Of a DNA stretch of 49,008 nucleotides, positions 1-8,110 are shown in pieces (position 1 is the first letter of the stretch; each line of letters begins with the position of its first letter). This stretch comes from Collinsella sp. (GTDB taxonomy: Bacteria > Actinomycetota > Coriobacteriia > Coriobacteriales > Coriobacteriaceae). Below the pieces are notes generated by a model. The model had not been told where the DNA came from and searched no databases. It saw nothing but the letters and a program-made list of their open reading frames with translations. A program made the position numbers and the translations under genes. The DNA is taken from positions 1 to 49,008 of the forward strand of contig DXZU01000008.1 in NCBI GenBank assembly GCA_019419525.1, read 5' to 3'.

Positions 1-1481
<1,481 letters not shown>

Positions 1482-1483
1482 TC

Positions 1484-2326
1484 ATGTCCGCCCGTAAAGC
1501 TCGCACGGGGGCGGCCGCCACTGGCGCCGCCCCCGTTGACTCTGAGGAGAAGGACGTGAAGATTCCCGTAGAGGCCGTCGACGATACCGAGGCCAACGAG
1601 GCCGAGGCCGCCGAGGCTGCCGAGAACCAGGTAGAGGATTCCAACAAGGAGGCGACGATGACCGAGGACGAGATGGTGGAAGCCGCTATCCGCGCCGGTG
1701 AGGAAGCCGCCGACAACGACTTTAAGCTCAAGTTCGAGCAGGCCCAAAAGGAGCTTACCGACGTGCGCAGCGAGCTCGATGCTGCGGCAGAGGCTCAGAA
1801 GGCCGCCGAGGACAAGGCAAAGGACGCCACCGAGCGCACCGCCCGTCTGCAGGCCGACTGGGAGAACTTCCGTCGCCGCACCGCCAACGAGCGTATCGCC
1901 GAGCGCGAGCGCGCGACCGAGAAGCTCGTTACTGCGCTGCTGCCGGTGGTTGACGATATCGAGCGTGCGATCGACCATGCCCGTAGCCAGGAACTTGCCG
2001 ACGACTTTAAGCAGTTCGTCGACGGCGTCGACGCGGTGCATGCCAAGCTGCTCGATGTGTTTGCGCACGAGGGCGTTGAGCCCATCGACCCCAAGGGCGA
2101 GGCGTTCGATCCGCTCGAGCACCAGGCCGTGGGTCGCGTCGAGGACGCGTCGCAGTACGACGAGACCGTCAACGACGTGTACCAGAAGGGCTACCGCATG
2201 GCGGATCGCATCCTGCGTTCCGCGATGGTGACGGTGACCTACGGTGGCGAGAAGCGCCCCGCACCGGAGCCCGAAGCGGCGCCCGAGGATGCCGCGGCCG
2301 ATACGGCCGAGAGCACCGAGGAGTAA
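1484..2326 (+). CDS. grpE: Nucleotide exchange factor GrpE
   Basis: GrpE drives ADP release from DnaK. The conserved region shows a long coiled coil, the signature LQADWENFRRRTANER, and the C-terminal beta domain with VDAVHAKLLDVF and NDVYQKGYRMADRILRSAMV. From the first ATG the product is 280 residues, long for the family (often about 200), because of an acidic Glu/Ala-rich N-terminal extension. Two in-frame alternatives are a GTG at 1556 and an ATG at 1658. The latter has a strong AAGGAGG ribosome-binding site at 1646-1652 and would give 222 residues. The upstream start is kept because it sits 2 bases after the dnaK stop and the extension has coding-like composition; the true start is unsettled. 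Confidence 0.95.
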   Translation: MSARKARTGAAATGAAPVDSEEKDVKIPVEAVDDTEANEAEAAEAAENQVEDSNKEATMTEDEMVEAAIRAGEEAADNDFKLKFEQAQKELTDVRSELDAAAEAQKAAEDKAKDATERTARLQADWENFRRRTANERIAERERATEKLVTALLPVVDDIERAIDHARSQELADDFKQFVDGVDAVHAKLLDVFAHEGVEPIDPKGEAFDPLEHQAVGRVEDASQYDETVNDVYQKGYRMADRILRSAMVTVTYGGEKRPAPEPEAAPEDAAADTAESTEE

Positions 2327-2331
2327 TTGAG

Positions 2332-2362
2332 AAGGGCCCCGGGGCAACACCCGGGGCCCTTT
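2332..2362 (+). terminator. GC-rich hairpin between grpE and dnaJ
   Basis: A near-perfect 12-bp stem pairs AAGGGCCCCGGG (2332-2343) with CCCGGGGCCCTT (2350-2361) around a short loop and runs into TTTC. It begins just after the grpE stop. It looks like a Rho-independent or attenuating terminator inside the heat-shock operon, and could lower dnaJ-hspR expression relative to dnaK-grpE. Confidence 0.7.
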
Positions 2363-2434
2363 CTGGCCTAGTGCCATATGAAAGCATGAGCCGTCGTCTG
2401 CATGGGCGGCGGACGTAACAGGAGAGGAGCTACG

Positions 2435-3400
2435 ATGGCTGCAGGCAAAACCTTCTATGACATCCTGGGCGTATCCAAGAGCGCCTCCGACAAAGAGATC
2501 AAGAGCGCGTTTCGCAAGCTCGCGCAAAAATATCACCCCGATGCCGGCGGCGACGAGGCCAAGTTTAAGGAGATCAGCGAGGCCTACGAGACGCTTTCGG
2601 ACGAGAAGAAGCGCAAAGAGTACGACCAGATGCTCATGTTCGGCGGCATGCCGGGCGCGGGCGGCGCGTATGGCGGCGGCTACGGTGCCGGCGCGGGCGC
2701 CAGCGGCTGGGGCGATATCTTCGACAGCATCTTCAGCGGCAATGGCGCCTGGGGTAGCGATTGGGGCTCGGGCTTTGCCGGGGCTGCGGGCGCTGCCGGT
2801 GCCGGCGCGGGTCGCAGCCGCGCTCGCAAGGGCGGCGACCTGTCGCTGACTGTCGACGTAACGGCCGAGGACGCGTTCCGCGGCGTGACTCACAAAGTCA
2901 CCTATCGCATTCCTTCGACGGGCGAGCAGCAGACCATCACGGTCTCGGTGCCCGCGGGCGCGGTCGACGGCGGCAAGCTACGCTACAAGCGTCGCGGCGA
3001 GTATGGCGTTGCGGGTGGCGAGCGCGGTGACCTGGTCGTGACCACGCATGTGGAGGAGCACCCGCTGTTTAAGCGCAAAGGCGCCGATGTGACCATGGAG
3101 GTACCGGTCTCGGTCTACGAGGCGGCGCTTGGCTGCACGGTGGACGTGCCTACGCCCGGCGGTGCGACGGTCCGTTTGAAAGTGCCCGCGGGTACCCAGA
3201 CGGGCAAGAAGTTCCGCTTTAAGGAGATGGGGGCGCCCGACGTTAAGCACCGTGGCCGCACAGGCGCGCTGCTTGTCGAGATTAAGGTGCAGGTCCCCAC
3301 GAACCTGTCCGACGACGAGCGCGATGCCATGACCAAGCTGCGCGAGGCCGACACGCGCGACTATCGCGAGAAGGTCAACCGTTACAAGGCGACGTACTAG
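2435..3400 (+). CDS. dnaJ: DnaJ-family co-chaperone without zinc finger (CbpA-like)
   Basis: J-domain protein that stimulates DnaK ATP hydrolysis and delivers substrates. The start at 2435 is chosen for its GGAGAGGAG ribosome-binding site; an in-frame start 33 bases upstream lacks one. The 321-residue product has a J-domain at about residues 6-67 with the HPD motif (KYHPDAGG). A Gly-rich linker with GGGYGAGAGAS-type sequence follows, and then two DnaJ C-terminal beta domains (VPAGAVDGGKLRYKRRGEYG; VPAGTQTGKKFRFKEMG). The four CxxCxGxG zinc-binding repeats of type I DnaJ are absent, so this is a type II/CbpA-like J protein occupying the dnaJ position of the heat-shock operon. Its neighbours dnaK-grpE and hspR support the role. 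Confidence 0.93.
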   Translation: MAAGKTFYDILGVSKSASDKEIKSAFRKLAQKYHPDAGGDEAKFKEISEAYETLSDEKKRKEYDQMLMFGGMPGAGGAYGGGYGAGAGASGWGDIFDSIFSGNGAWGSDWGSGFAGAAGAAGAGAGRSRARKGGDLSLTVDVTAEDAFRGVTHKVTYRIPSTGEQQTITVSVPAGAVDGGKLRYKRRGEYGVAGGERGDLVVTTHVEEHPLFKRKGADVTMEVPVSVYEAALGCTVDVPTPGGATVRLKVPAGTQTGKKFRFKEMGAPDVKHRGRTGALLVEIKVQVPTNLSDDERDAMTKLREADTRDYREKVNRYKATY

Positions 3401-3472
3401 GGCGGTCGTGGCGCACGCCCGCGCCCGCGGGCTTATGATGGACGATAACGAGACGGAAAGGGGTCAGGTAGC

Positions 3473-3889
3473 ATGGCCGAGGACAATAGGAACAAACCGC
3501 TGTACATGATCAGCGTGGCGGCCGAGCTGACCGGCATGCATCCGCAGACTCTGCGCGTCTACGAGTCCAAGGGCCTGGTGAACCCCCAGCGCTCGGGCGG
3601 TAACACGCGCCTGTATTCGCGTGCCGATATCGAGCGCCTGGAGCTCATCAACCAACTGACCGACGAGGGCATCAACCTTGCCGGCGTGGTGCGCATCCTC
3701 GATATGAAGGAGCGTGCCGAGGAGCGCGAGCGCGAGAATGAAAAGCTCCGTGCTCGCGTGCGCCAGCTCGAAGACGAGCTGCACGAGTACAAGATGCAAA
3801 AGAAGATCACCGCCCTGGCCCCGCGCGATGGCTCAGTCAACCCCGAACAGGTCATGCGCAAGCTGCTGGGCGCCGGAGGAGATCTCTAG
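3473..3889 (+). CDS. hspR: Heat-shock repressor HspR (MerR family)
   Basis: MerR-superfamily regulator of 138 residues that represses the dnaK operon, and usually clpB, at HAIR inverted repeats, using DnaK as co-repressor. The winged helix-turn-helix is at the N-terminus (MISVAAELTGMHPQTLRVYE followed by SKGLVNPQRS and NTRLYSRADIERL). A coiled-coil segment rich in Glu/Arg follows (residues about 75-105). The product lacks a large effector domain, as in known HspR proteins. AAAGGGG lies upstream of the ATG. It is the last gene of the operon dnaK-grpE-dnaJ-hspR, the order known from Streptomyces and mycobacteria, and an autoregulatory loop is the expected arrangement. Confidence 0.93.
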   Translation: MAEDNRNKPLYMISVAAELTGMHPQTLRVYESKGLVNPQRSGGNTRLYSRADIERLELINQLTDEGINLAGVVRILDMKERAEERERENEKLRARVRQLEDELHEYKMQKKITALAPRDGSVNPEQVMRKLLGAGGDL

Positions 3890-3891
3890 GT

Positions 3892-4000
3892 TCCGCCGTT
3901 CTGACGAACGGCGGACCAGTTGACGCTGCGCGCCGTCCAGAGCGACAATTTGTCATTCAAAGGGCAAGGCATGACCAGAAGGTCTATGCCTTGCCTTTTT
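3892..4000 (+). terminator. Terminator pair after hspR
   Basis: Two hairpins follow hspR. The first is a perfect 10-bp stem (3892-3901 with 3906-3915) with loop TGAC and no T-run. The second pairs AAGGGCAAGGCAT (from 3959) with ATGCCTTGCCTT and ends in TTTTT at 3996-4000, a canonical Rho-independent terminator. The second hairpin is enclosed by a 16-nt inverted repeat (GCGCCGTCCAGAGCGA at 3930-3945 and its complement at 4014-4029). The interval 3890-4282 contains no supported gene. Confidence 0.8.
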
Positions 4001-4080
4001 CATGCCAACTTGTTCGCTCTGGACGGCGCTCGCTGTCCGTCCTCTGCCTGCGGCGTTGCCTTGCTCCGGATGCGGTAGGG

Positions 4081-4127
4081 TAGTCATTGGGGACGTTCTT
4101 AAATGACTAGTCGAAAGGGACGCTCTT
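4081..4127 (+). repeat. Partial copy of dispersed GGGGACGTTCTT palindrome
   Basis: TAGTCATTGGGGACGTTCTT (4081-4100) followed by a GACTAGTC core matches the left arm and loop of the full palindromes at 22139-22194 and 25792-25847. The right arm is missing. Instead a degenerate direct copy AGGGACGCTCTT follows at 4116-4127. It is probably a decayed member of the same dispersed family. Confidence 0.65.
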
Positions 4128-4164
4128 GCACAAAATCTTCCGGCCCTCGACCGGCACGTCCTTT

Positions 4165-4182
4165 ACTTTACCTAGATAAAGT
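4165..4182. promoter_or_regulatory. Candidate operator upstream of the hydratase gene
   Basis: ACTTTA (4165-4170) and TAAAGT (4177-4182) form a 6-bp inverted repeat around CCTAGA, about 100 bases before the aconitase-family start. The size and symmetry fit a dimeric regulator site or part of a promoter. There is no further evidence, and a chance palindrome is possible. Confidence 0.25.
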
Positions 4183-4282
4183 GAACGTGCAGATTCGTAA
4201 CCCACTCGCAACCGTTCTATGGCACGATATTGAACGAATGTATGCTATGCGCCCAAATCTTTTGGGCAGAGTGGGAGACAGT

Positions 4283-6583
4283 ATGGTCAAGCTGTACGAG
4301 GACGGCATCTACCTGCGCGGCGGCAGCGAGGTCGTGCCTGCGGCCGAGGCTGCTGAGCGCGGCATTACGAAGACGCCCGAGGATGCCAAGCGCGGCACCA
4401 TCGCGTATTCGATCCTCCAGGCACACAATACGTCCGGAGATCCCGAGGCGCTCAAGATTCGCTTCGATGCCATGGCGAGCCATGACATCACCTTTGTCGG
4501 CATCATCCAGACGGCGCGCGCCTCGGGCATGGAGCAGTTCCCGCTGCCTTACGTGCTCACCAACTGCCATAACTCGCTGTGCGCCGTGGGCGGCACCATC
4601 AACGAGGACGACCACGTCTTTGGCCTCTCGGCTGCCAAGAAGTACGGTGGCATCTTCGTTCCGCCGCATATCGCCGTTATCCACTCCTTTATGCGTGAGA
4701 ACTTCGCGGGCTGCGGCAAGATGATCCTGGGTTCCGACTCGCACACCCGTTACGGTGCCCTGGGCACCATGGCCGTGGGTGAGGGCGGCGGCGAGCTGGC
4801 CAAGCAGCTACTGCGCGACACCTACGATGTAGCCTACCCCGGCGTCGTCGCCATCTACCTCACGGGTGCCCCGCGCCCCGGCGTCGGCCCGCACGACGCG
4901 GCGCTCGCCATCATCCGCGCCGTCTTTGCCAAGGGCTACGTTAAGAACAAGGTCATGGAGTTTGTGGGCCCCGGCATCGCGAGTATGACGACCGATTACC
5001 GCAACGGCGTCGACGTCATGACCACCGAGACCACCTGCCTGTCGAGCATCTGGGCCACTGACGAGGACACGCATGCATTCCTGACCATGCACGGCCGCGG
5101 CGACGACTACCGCGAGCTCAAGCCCGCCGATGTCGCCTACTACGACGGCTGCGTCGAGGTCGATCTGTCGAGCATCAAGCCCATGATCGCGCTGCCGTTC
5201 CATCCTTCCAACGGCTTTGAGATCGACGAGCTCAACGAGAACCTCGAGGACATCCTGCACGAGGTGGAGCTCGAGGCCGCCAAGATCGGCGAGGGTAAGA
5301 CGCACTTTAGCCTGCTCGACAAGATCGTCGACGGCAAGCTGCACGTGCAGCAGGGCGTCATCGCCGGCTGCTCGGGCGGCAACTACGACTCCGTGGTCCA
5401 GGCTGCCCGCGTACTCAAGGGCGCCAACACCGGCTGCGGCGAGTTCTCGCTGTCGGTCTATCCCACGAGCCAGCCCGTGGCGCTCGAGCTCACACGCCGC
5501 GGCTATATCTACGACCTTATGGAGGCCGGTGCGATCGTGCGCACGGCGTTCTGCGGCCCGTGTTTTGGTGCCGGCGACACGCCTGCCAACAACGGCCTGT
5601 CCATCCGCCACACCACGCGCAATTTCCCCAACCGCGAGGGCTCCAAGCCGGGCAATGGCCAGCTGAGCGCCGTGGCTCTGATGGACGCTCGCTCCATTGC
5701 GGCGACGGCTGCCAACGGCGGCGTCCTGACGCCGGCGACCGACCTACCCGAGGAGACTTGGGACGAGGCCTGCGAGTACACCTTTGACGACGCTCCCTAC
5801 AAGAAGCGCGTGTACTGGGGCTTTGGCAAGGCTGAGCCCGCCGACGAGCTGGTCGAGGGCCCCAACATCAAGCCGTGGCCCGCGATGGAGCCGCTCGGCG
5901 ACGACATCCTGCTTAAGGTGTGCTCCAAGATCATGGACCCGGTCACCACGACCGACGAGCTCATTCCCTCGGGCGAGACGAGTTCCTTCCGCTCCAACCC
6001 GCTGGGTCTGGCCGAGTTTACGCTGAGCCGCCGCGATCCGGCCTACGTGGGTCGCTCCAAGGAGGTCGACGCCGTGGAGAAGCGCCGCGTGGCCGGCGAG
6101 GCCACGGGCGACCTGGCGGCGCTCAATGCCGAGCTTGCCGGTGTGTTTGAGGCGCTGACCGGCGCGGGCGTCGCGGCCGATGCCAAGGCGACCGAGTTTG
6201 GCTCCATGCTCTATGCCAAGAAGCCCGGTGACGGTTCCGCCCGCGAGCAGGCCGCGAGCTGCCAGCGCGTAATTGGCGGCCTGGCCAACATCGTTCACGA
6301 GTACGCCACCAAGCGCTATCGCTCCAACGTCATGAACTGGGGCATGGTGCCCTTCCAGATGGAGGCCGAGCCCAACTTTGAGGTGGGCGACTACGTCTTT
6401 GTGCCGGGCATCCGTGCCGCGCTCGATGGCGACCTCAAGAACATCGCCGCCTACGTGGTGCGCGCCGATGGTGCGGTCGAGCAGATTGAGCTCTACATTG
6501 CCGATATGACAGCCGAAGAACGTGCCATCGTCAAGGCCGGCTGCCTGATCAACTACAACAAGTTCAAGGCCGCTGCCGAGTAA
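4283..6583 (+). CDS. Aconitase-superfamily hydratase
   Basis: Predicted [4Fe-4S] dehydratase of the aconitase superfamily, 766 residues from the ATG at 4283. That start is chosen because GGGAGA precedes it by about 6 bases; the frame continues upstream without a better site. Family segments include VLTNCHNSLCAVGGT, the conserved GSDSHTRYG, and the cluster ligands: one Cys in IAGCSGGNYD and two in FCGPCFGAGD, followed by TTRNFPNREGS. A C-terminal swivel-type domain follows (DDILLKV and RSNVMNWGMVPFQ). The overall pattern fits the YbhJ/mitochondrial-type hydratase branch often annotated simply as hydratase. The substrate cannot be read from sequence; citrate/isocitrate is possible but unproven. 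It stands alone between terminators. Confidence 0.88.
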   Translation: MVKLYEDGIYLRGGSEVVPAAEAAERGITKTPEDAKRGTIAYSILQAHNTSGDPEALKIRFDAMASHDITFVGIIQTARASGMEQFPLPYVLTNCHNSLCAVGGTINEDDHVFGLSAAKKYGGIFVPPHIAVIHSFMRENFAGCGKMILGSDSHTRYGALGTMAVGEGGGELAKQLLRDTYDVAYPGVVAIYLTGAPRPGVGPHDAALAIIRAVFAKGYVKNKVMEFVGPGIASMTTDYRNGVDVMTTETTCLSSIWATDEDTHAFLTMHGRGDDYRELKPADVAYYDGCVEVDLSSIKPMIALPFHPSNGFEIDELNENLEDILHEVELEAAKIGEGKTHFSLLDKIVDGKLHVQQGVIAGCSGGNYDSVVQAARVLKGANTGCGEFSLSVYPTSQPVALELTRRGYIYDLMEAGAIVRTAFCGPCFGAGDTPANNGLSIRHTTRNFPNREGSKPGNGQLSAVALMDARSIAATAANGGVLTPATDLPEETWDEACEYTFDDAPYKKRVYWGFGKAEPADELVEGPNIKPWPAMEPLGDDILLKVCSKIMDPVTTTDELIPSGETSSFRSNPLGLAEFTLSRRDPAYVGRSKEVDAVEKRRVAGEATGDLAALNAELAGVFEALTGAGVAADAKATEFGSMLYAKKPGDGSAREQAASCQRVIGGLANIVHEYATKRYRSNVMNWGMVPFQMEAEPNFEVGDYVFVPGIRAALDGDLKNIAAYVVRADGAVEQIELYIADMTAEERAIVKAGCLINYNKFKAAAE

Positions 6584-6597
6584 CGCACTTAATTGTC

Positions 6598-6673
6598 CGC
6601 CCGGGGCTTACCCTTTCCCGCCCGTTCACGCGCTTCGCGAGGGTCGCGTTCGGGAAAGGAAAAGCCCCGGGCG
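6598..6673 (+). terminator. Long hairpin after the hydratase gene
   Basis: CGCCCGGGGCTT (6598-6609) pairs with AAGCCCCGGGCG (6662-6673), and an inner CCCTTTCCCG (6611-6620) pairs with CGGGAAAGG (6651-6659). The long imperfect stem-loop begins about 15 bases after the stop. A transcript end or 3' stabiliser is likely, although the T-run is short. Confidence 0.6.
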
Positions 6674-6725
6674 ACATTTCCGCGTTCTCGTTGGGTCTTG
6701 AGGGACGCTAATAAATAGACTTGCT

Positions 6726-6780
6726 TGATGCCGCCTCTTTTTATTGGGGCGGCTTCTTTTTGGACCACCACAAAGGTGCC
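6726..6780 (+). repeat. Repeat R1 (copy 1), containing a terminator-like hairpin
   Basis: TTGATGCCGCCTCTT, then ATTGGGGC, TTCTTTTTGGACCACCA and CAAAGGTG. It includes a GCCGCC/GGCGGC stem (6730-6735 and 6748-6753) followed by TTCTTTTT. A close copy lies at 7588-7641. The two copies bracket the minus-strand gene at 6795-7442. Confidence 0.65.
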
Positions 6781-6794
6781 TGTCCGGCGGGTTC

Positions 6795-7442
6795 TTATTT
6801 CGATGGGGTCCAGGTTATCTCATCGTCAAATAGCCAAGTGCGTGCTGAGCCGCTGTCGCGCGCTGTCTGCGGATCGGGCTCGCAGGTTTGTTCGTAGGCA
6901 TCCTCGGTACACCGATCCATAAAATCGACGACTGCCGTCTGGTCGCCTTCCATGACGTAGATTACGTCGCCATCCGAGATATAGACCCCCGGCCCTTCGT
7001 TGTCCACGTAGCCGGGGTCGTATGAGACGTTGCACAGTCTGCTCCCGTTTGCCGCATCGAGTTCAAGGGTCGAATAATACCCGCCATTCATTTGGCCTTT
7101 CTTGGCTCGATATATTGCGGCGCCGTACCACCGCGTAAACGTTTTGCCTTTGAGTAAATTGGTTGCCTTGCCGATAAGCTGCTCATCTTGGGTATAGCGC
7201 GTGGCCCCAAGTTCGATTCGGGGATAGTTGCTGACCCCAAGCGCTGCGGGCGTACCGTCGAAATCGACGGTGATTGAATCGGGTTTGACGATATCGGTGA
7301 GGATTTCGATGGGGTAGCTTACGGTTTCAACCGCCGCCTGCGTCGCCGAGGCAGGGAGAAATGCGAGATAGATAATGCCTACGCCGGCTGCGGTAATTGC
7401 AAACGCTAAGACGAGCAGGCCGATATAGGTGGAGCGTTTCAC
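6795..7442 (-). CDS. Membrane-anchored protein of unknown function
   Basis: I do not recognise a family. The start is taken as the GTG at 7442 because GAGAGG lies 8 bases upstream; a GTG three codons earlier would abut the same site. The 215-residue product has a basic start (MKRSTY) and one hydrophobic segment, GLLVLAFAITAAGVGIIYLA. A soluble, presumably extracytoplasmic, region rich in Tyr, Asp and Gly follows, with few cysteines. The gene is flanked by both copies of repeat R1 and sits beside the 40-nt-period array, a context suggesting an accessory cassette. No partner gene on the same strand is adjacent. Confidence 0.7.
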   Translation of the reverse strand: MKRSTYIGLLVLAFAITAAGVGIIYLAFLPASATQAAVETVSYPIEILTDIVKPDSITVDFDGTPAALGVSNYPRIELGATRYTQDEQLIGKATNLLKGKTFTRWYGAAIYRAKKGQMNGGYYSTLELDAANGSRLCNVSYDPGYVDNEGPGVYISDGDVIYVMEGDQTAVVDFMDRCTEDAYEQTCEPDPQTARDSGSARTWLFDDEITWTPSK

Positions 7443-7587
7443 GGTGGGCACCTCTCATGCAATATGCAATCATTAAGATAAATGATACAAGCTTACGACA
7501 ATATTCAAAAGAAAGCGACCGCCCGGAATGAGGGGGCTGAAAGGCCCCATTGGACTTCGATTTGGGGTCGCCAAACGTAGGCTGGGC

Positions 7588-7662
7588 TTGATGCCGCCTC
7601 TTGTAATTGGGGCTGATTCTTCTCTGGACCACCATAAAGGGGGCAGGCGCCTTTGTGGTGGT
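7588..7662 (+). repeat. Repeat R1 (copy 2) with ACCACCATAAAGG hairpin
   Basis: TTGATGCCGCCTCTTGTAAT and TGGACCACCA repeat the R1 sequence at 6726. Its end merges with a 13-bp inverted repeat: ACCACCATAAAGG (7628-7640) and CCTTTGTGGTGGT (7650-7662). The hairpin ends exactly 8 bases before array A. The same hairpin-plus-8-bases arrangement precedes array B. Confidence 0.7.
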
Positions 7663-7670
7663 TTCATTGG

Positions 7671-7885
7671 TCTCAATCTGTAACAGCTGGGCTGCAAAAA
7701 GCGGGTTTGGTGTTACAGGTTGAGATTTTCGGACGGGGCTCCGCGGTTAATCTCGATCTGTAACATCTGGACCCCAATTTGCCGAGTAGTTGTTACAGAT
7801 TGAGACAAACGGTTGCCGTCGATCGCTTCATCTAAATCTGTAACACCTGGGACCGAAAAGGGCCGCTGGATGTTACAGGTTGAGA
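7671..7885. repeat. Array A: six 15-nt motifs in alternating orientation, 40-nt period
   Basis: The motif TCTCAATCTGTAACA (variants TCTCGATCTGTAACA, TCTAAATCTGTAACA) starts at 7671, 7751 and 7831. Its reverse complement (TGTTACAGATTGAGA or TGTTACAGGTTGAGA) starts at 7711, 7791 and 7871. Every interval between motifs is exactly 25 nt, so the array can form three 55-nt hairpins (15-bp stem, 25-nt loop) starting 80 nt apart. The complementary pairings across the other intervals are equally possible. Intervals after forward motifs begin NCTGG. There are no cas genes, and the interval sequences recur in array B, so this is not a CRISPR. No gene is seen in 7452-8033. Confidence 0.9.
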
Positions 7886-7905
7886 CAGCGGGGTGTGTTG
7901 GAGCG

Positions 7906-7940
7906 AAAACCACCACAAAGGCCCCTTGCGGTGGTTTTTG
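7906..7940 (+). repeat. ACCACCACAAAGG-family hairpin, terminator-like
   Basis: AAAACCACCACAAAGG (7906-7921) pairs with CTTGCGGTGGTTTT (to 7938), ending in a run of T. It belongs to the same dispersed hairpin family as 7628-7662, 9383-9417 and 10266-10300. It lies 20 bases after array A and could end a transcript covering the array. Confidence 0.6.
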
Positions 7941-8033
7941 AGGGGCCAAATGTTTTCCTGTTAGAGTCCAACGCGGACTGTTGGCACCTTTAGTTGTTAG
8001 CGGCGGGAAACGGCCGCATGATTAAATAGTTGA

Positions 8034-8096
8034 ACTATTCTCACTACTTTCACTATTTGCACTATTAATACTATAATCACGATAACGACGACAGTA
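8034..8096 (+). repeat. Seven degenerate 9-nt tandem repeats upstream of the AAA ATPase
   Basis: Consecutive 9-mers read ACTATTCTC, ACTACTTTC, ACTATTTGC, ACTATTAAT, ACTATAATC, ACGATAACG, ACGACAGTA. Each starts with AC, and five start ACTA. The block ends immediately before the ribosome-binding site of the ATPase gene. It could be an iterated binding site or an AT-rich promoter with phased elements. Confidence 0.65.
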
Positions 8097-8110
8097 GGAA
8101 GGTGGGGACA

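Noticed and set aside
7671..7885. CRISPR array
   Set aside because: Repeats are 15 nt and alternate in orientation, intervals are shared with a second array (so not acquired spacers), and no cas gene is present.
7997..8096. Hydrophobic Val/Ile-rich peptide coded on the minus strand by the 9-nt repeat
   Set aside because: It is a by-product of the AC-starting 9-mers read in reverse; the frame overlaps the ATPase gene and lacks a ribosome-binding site.
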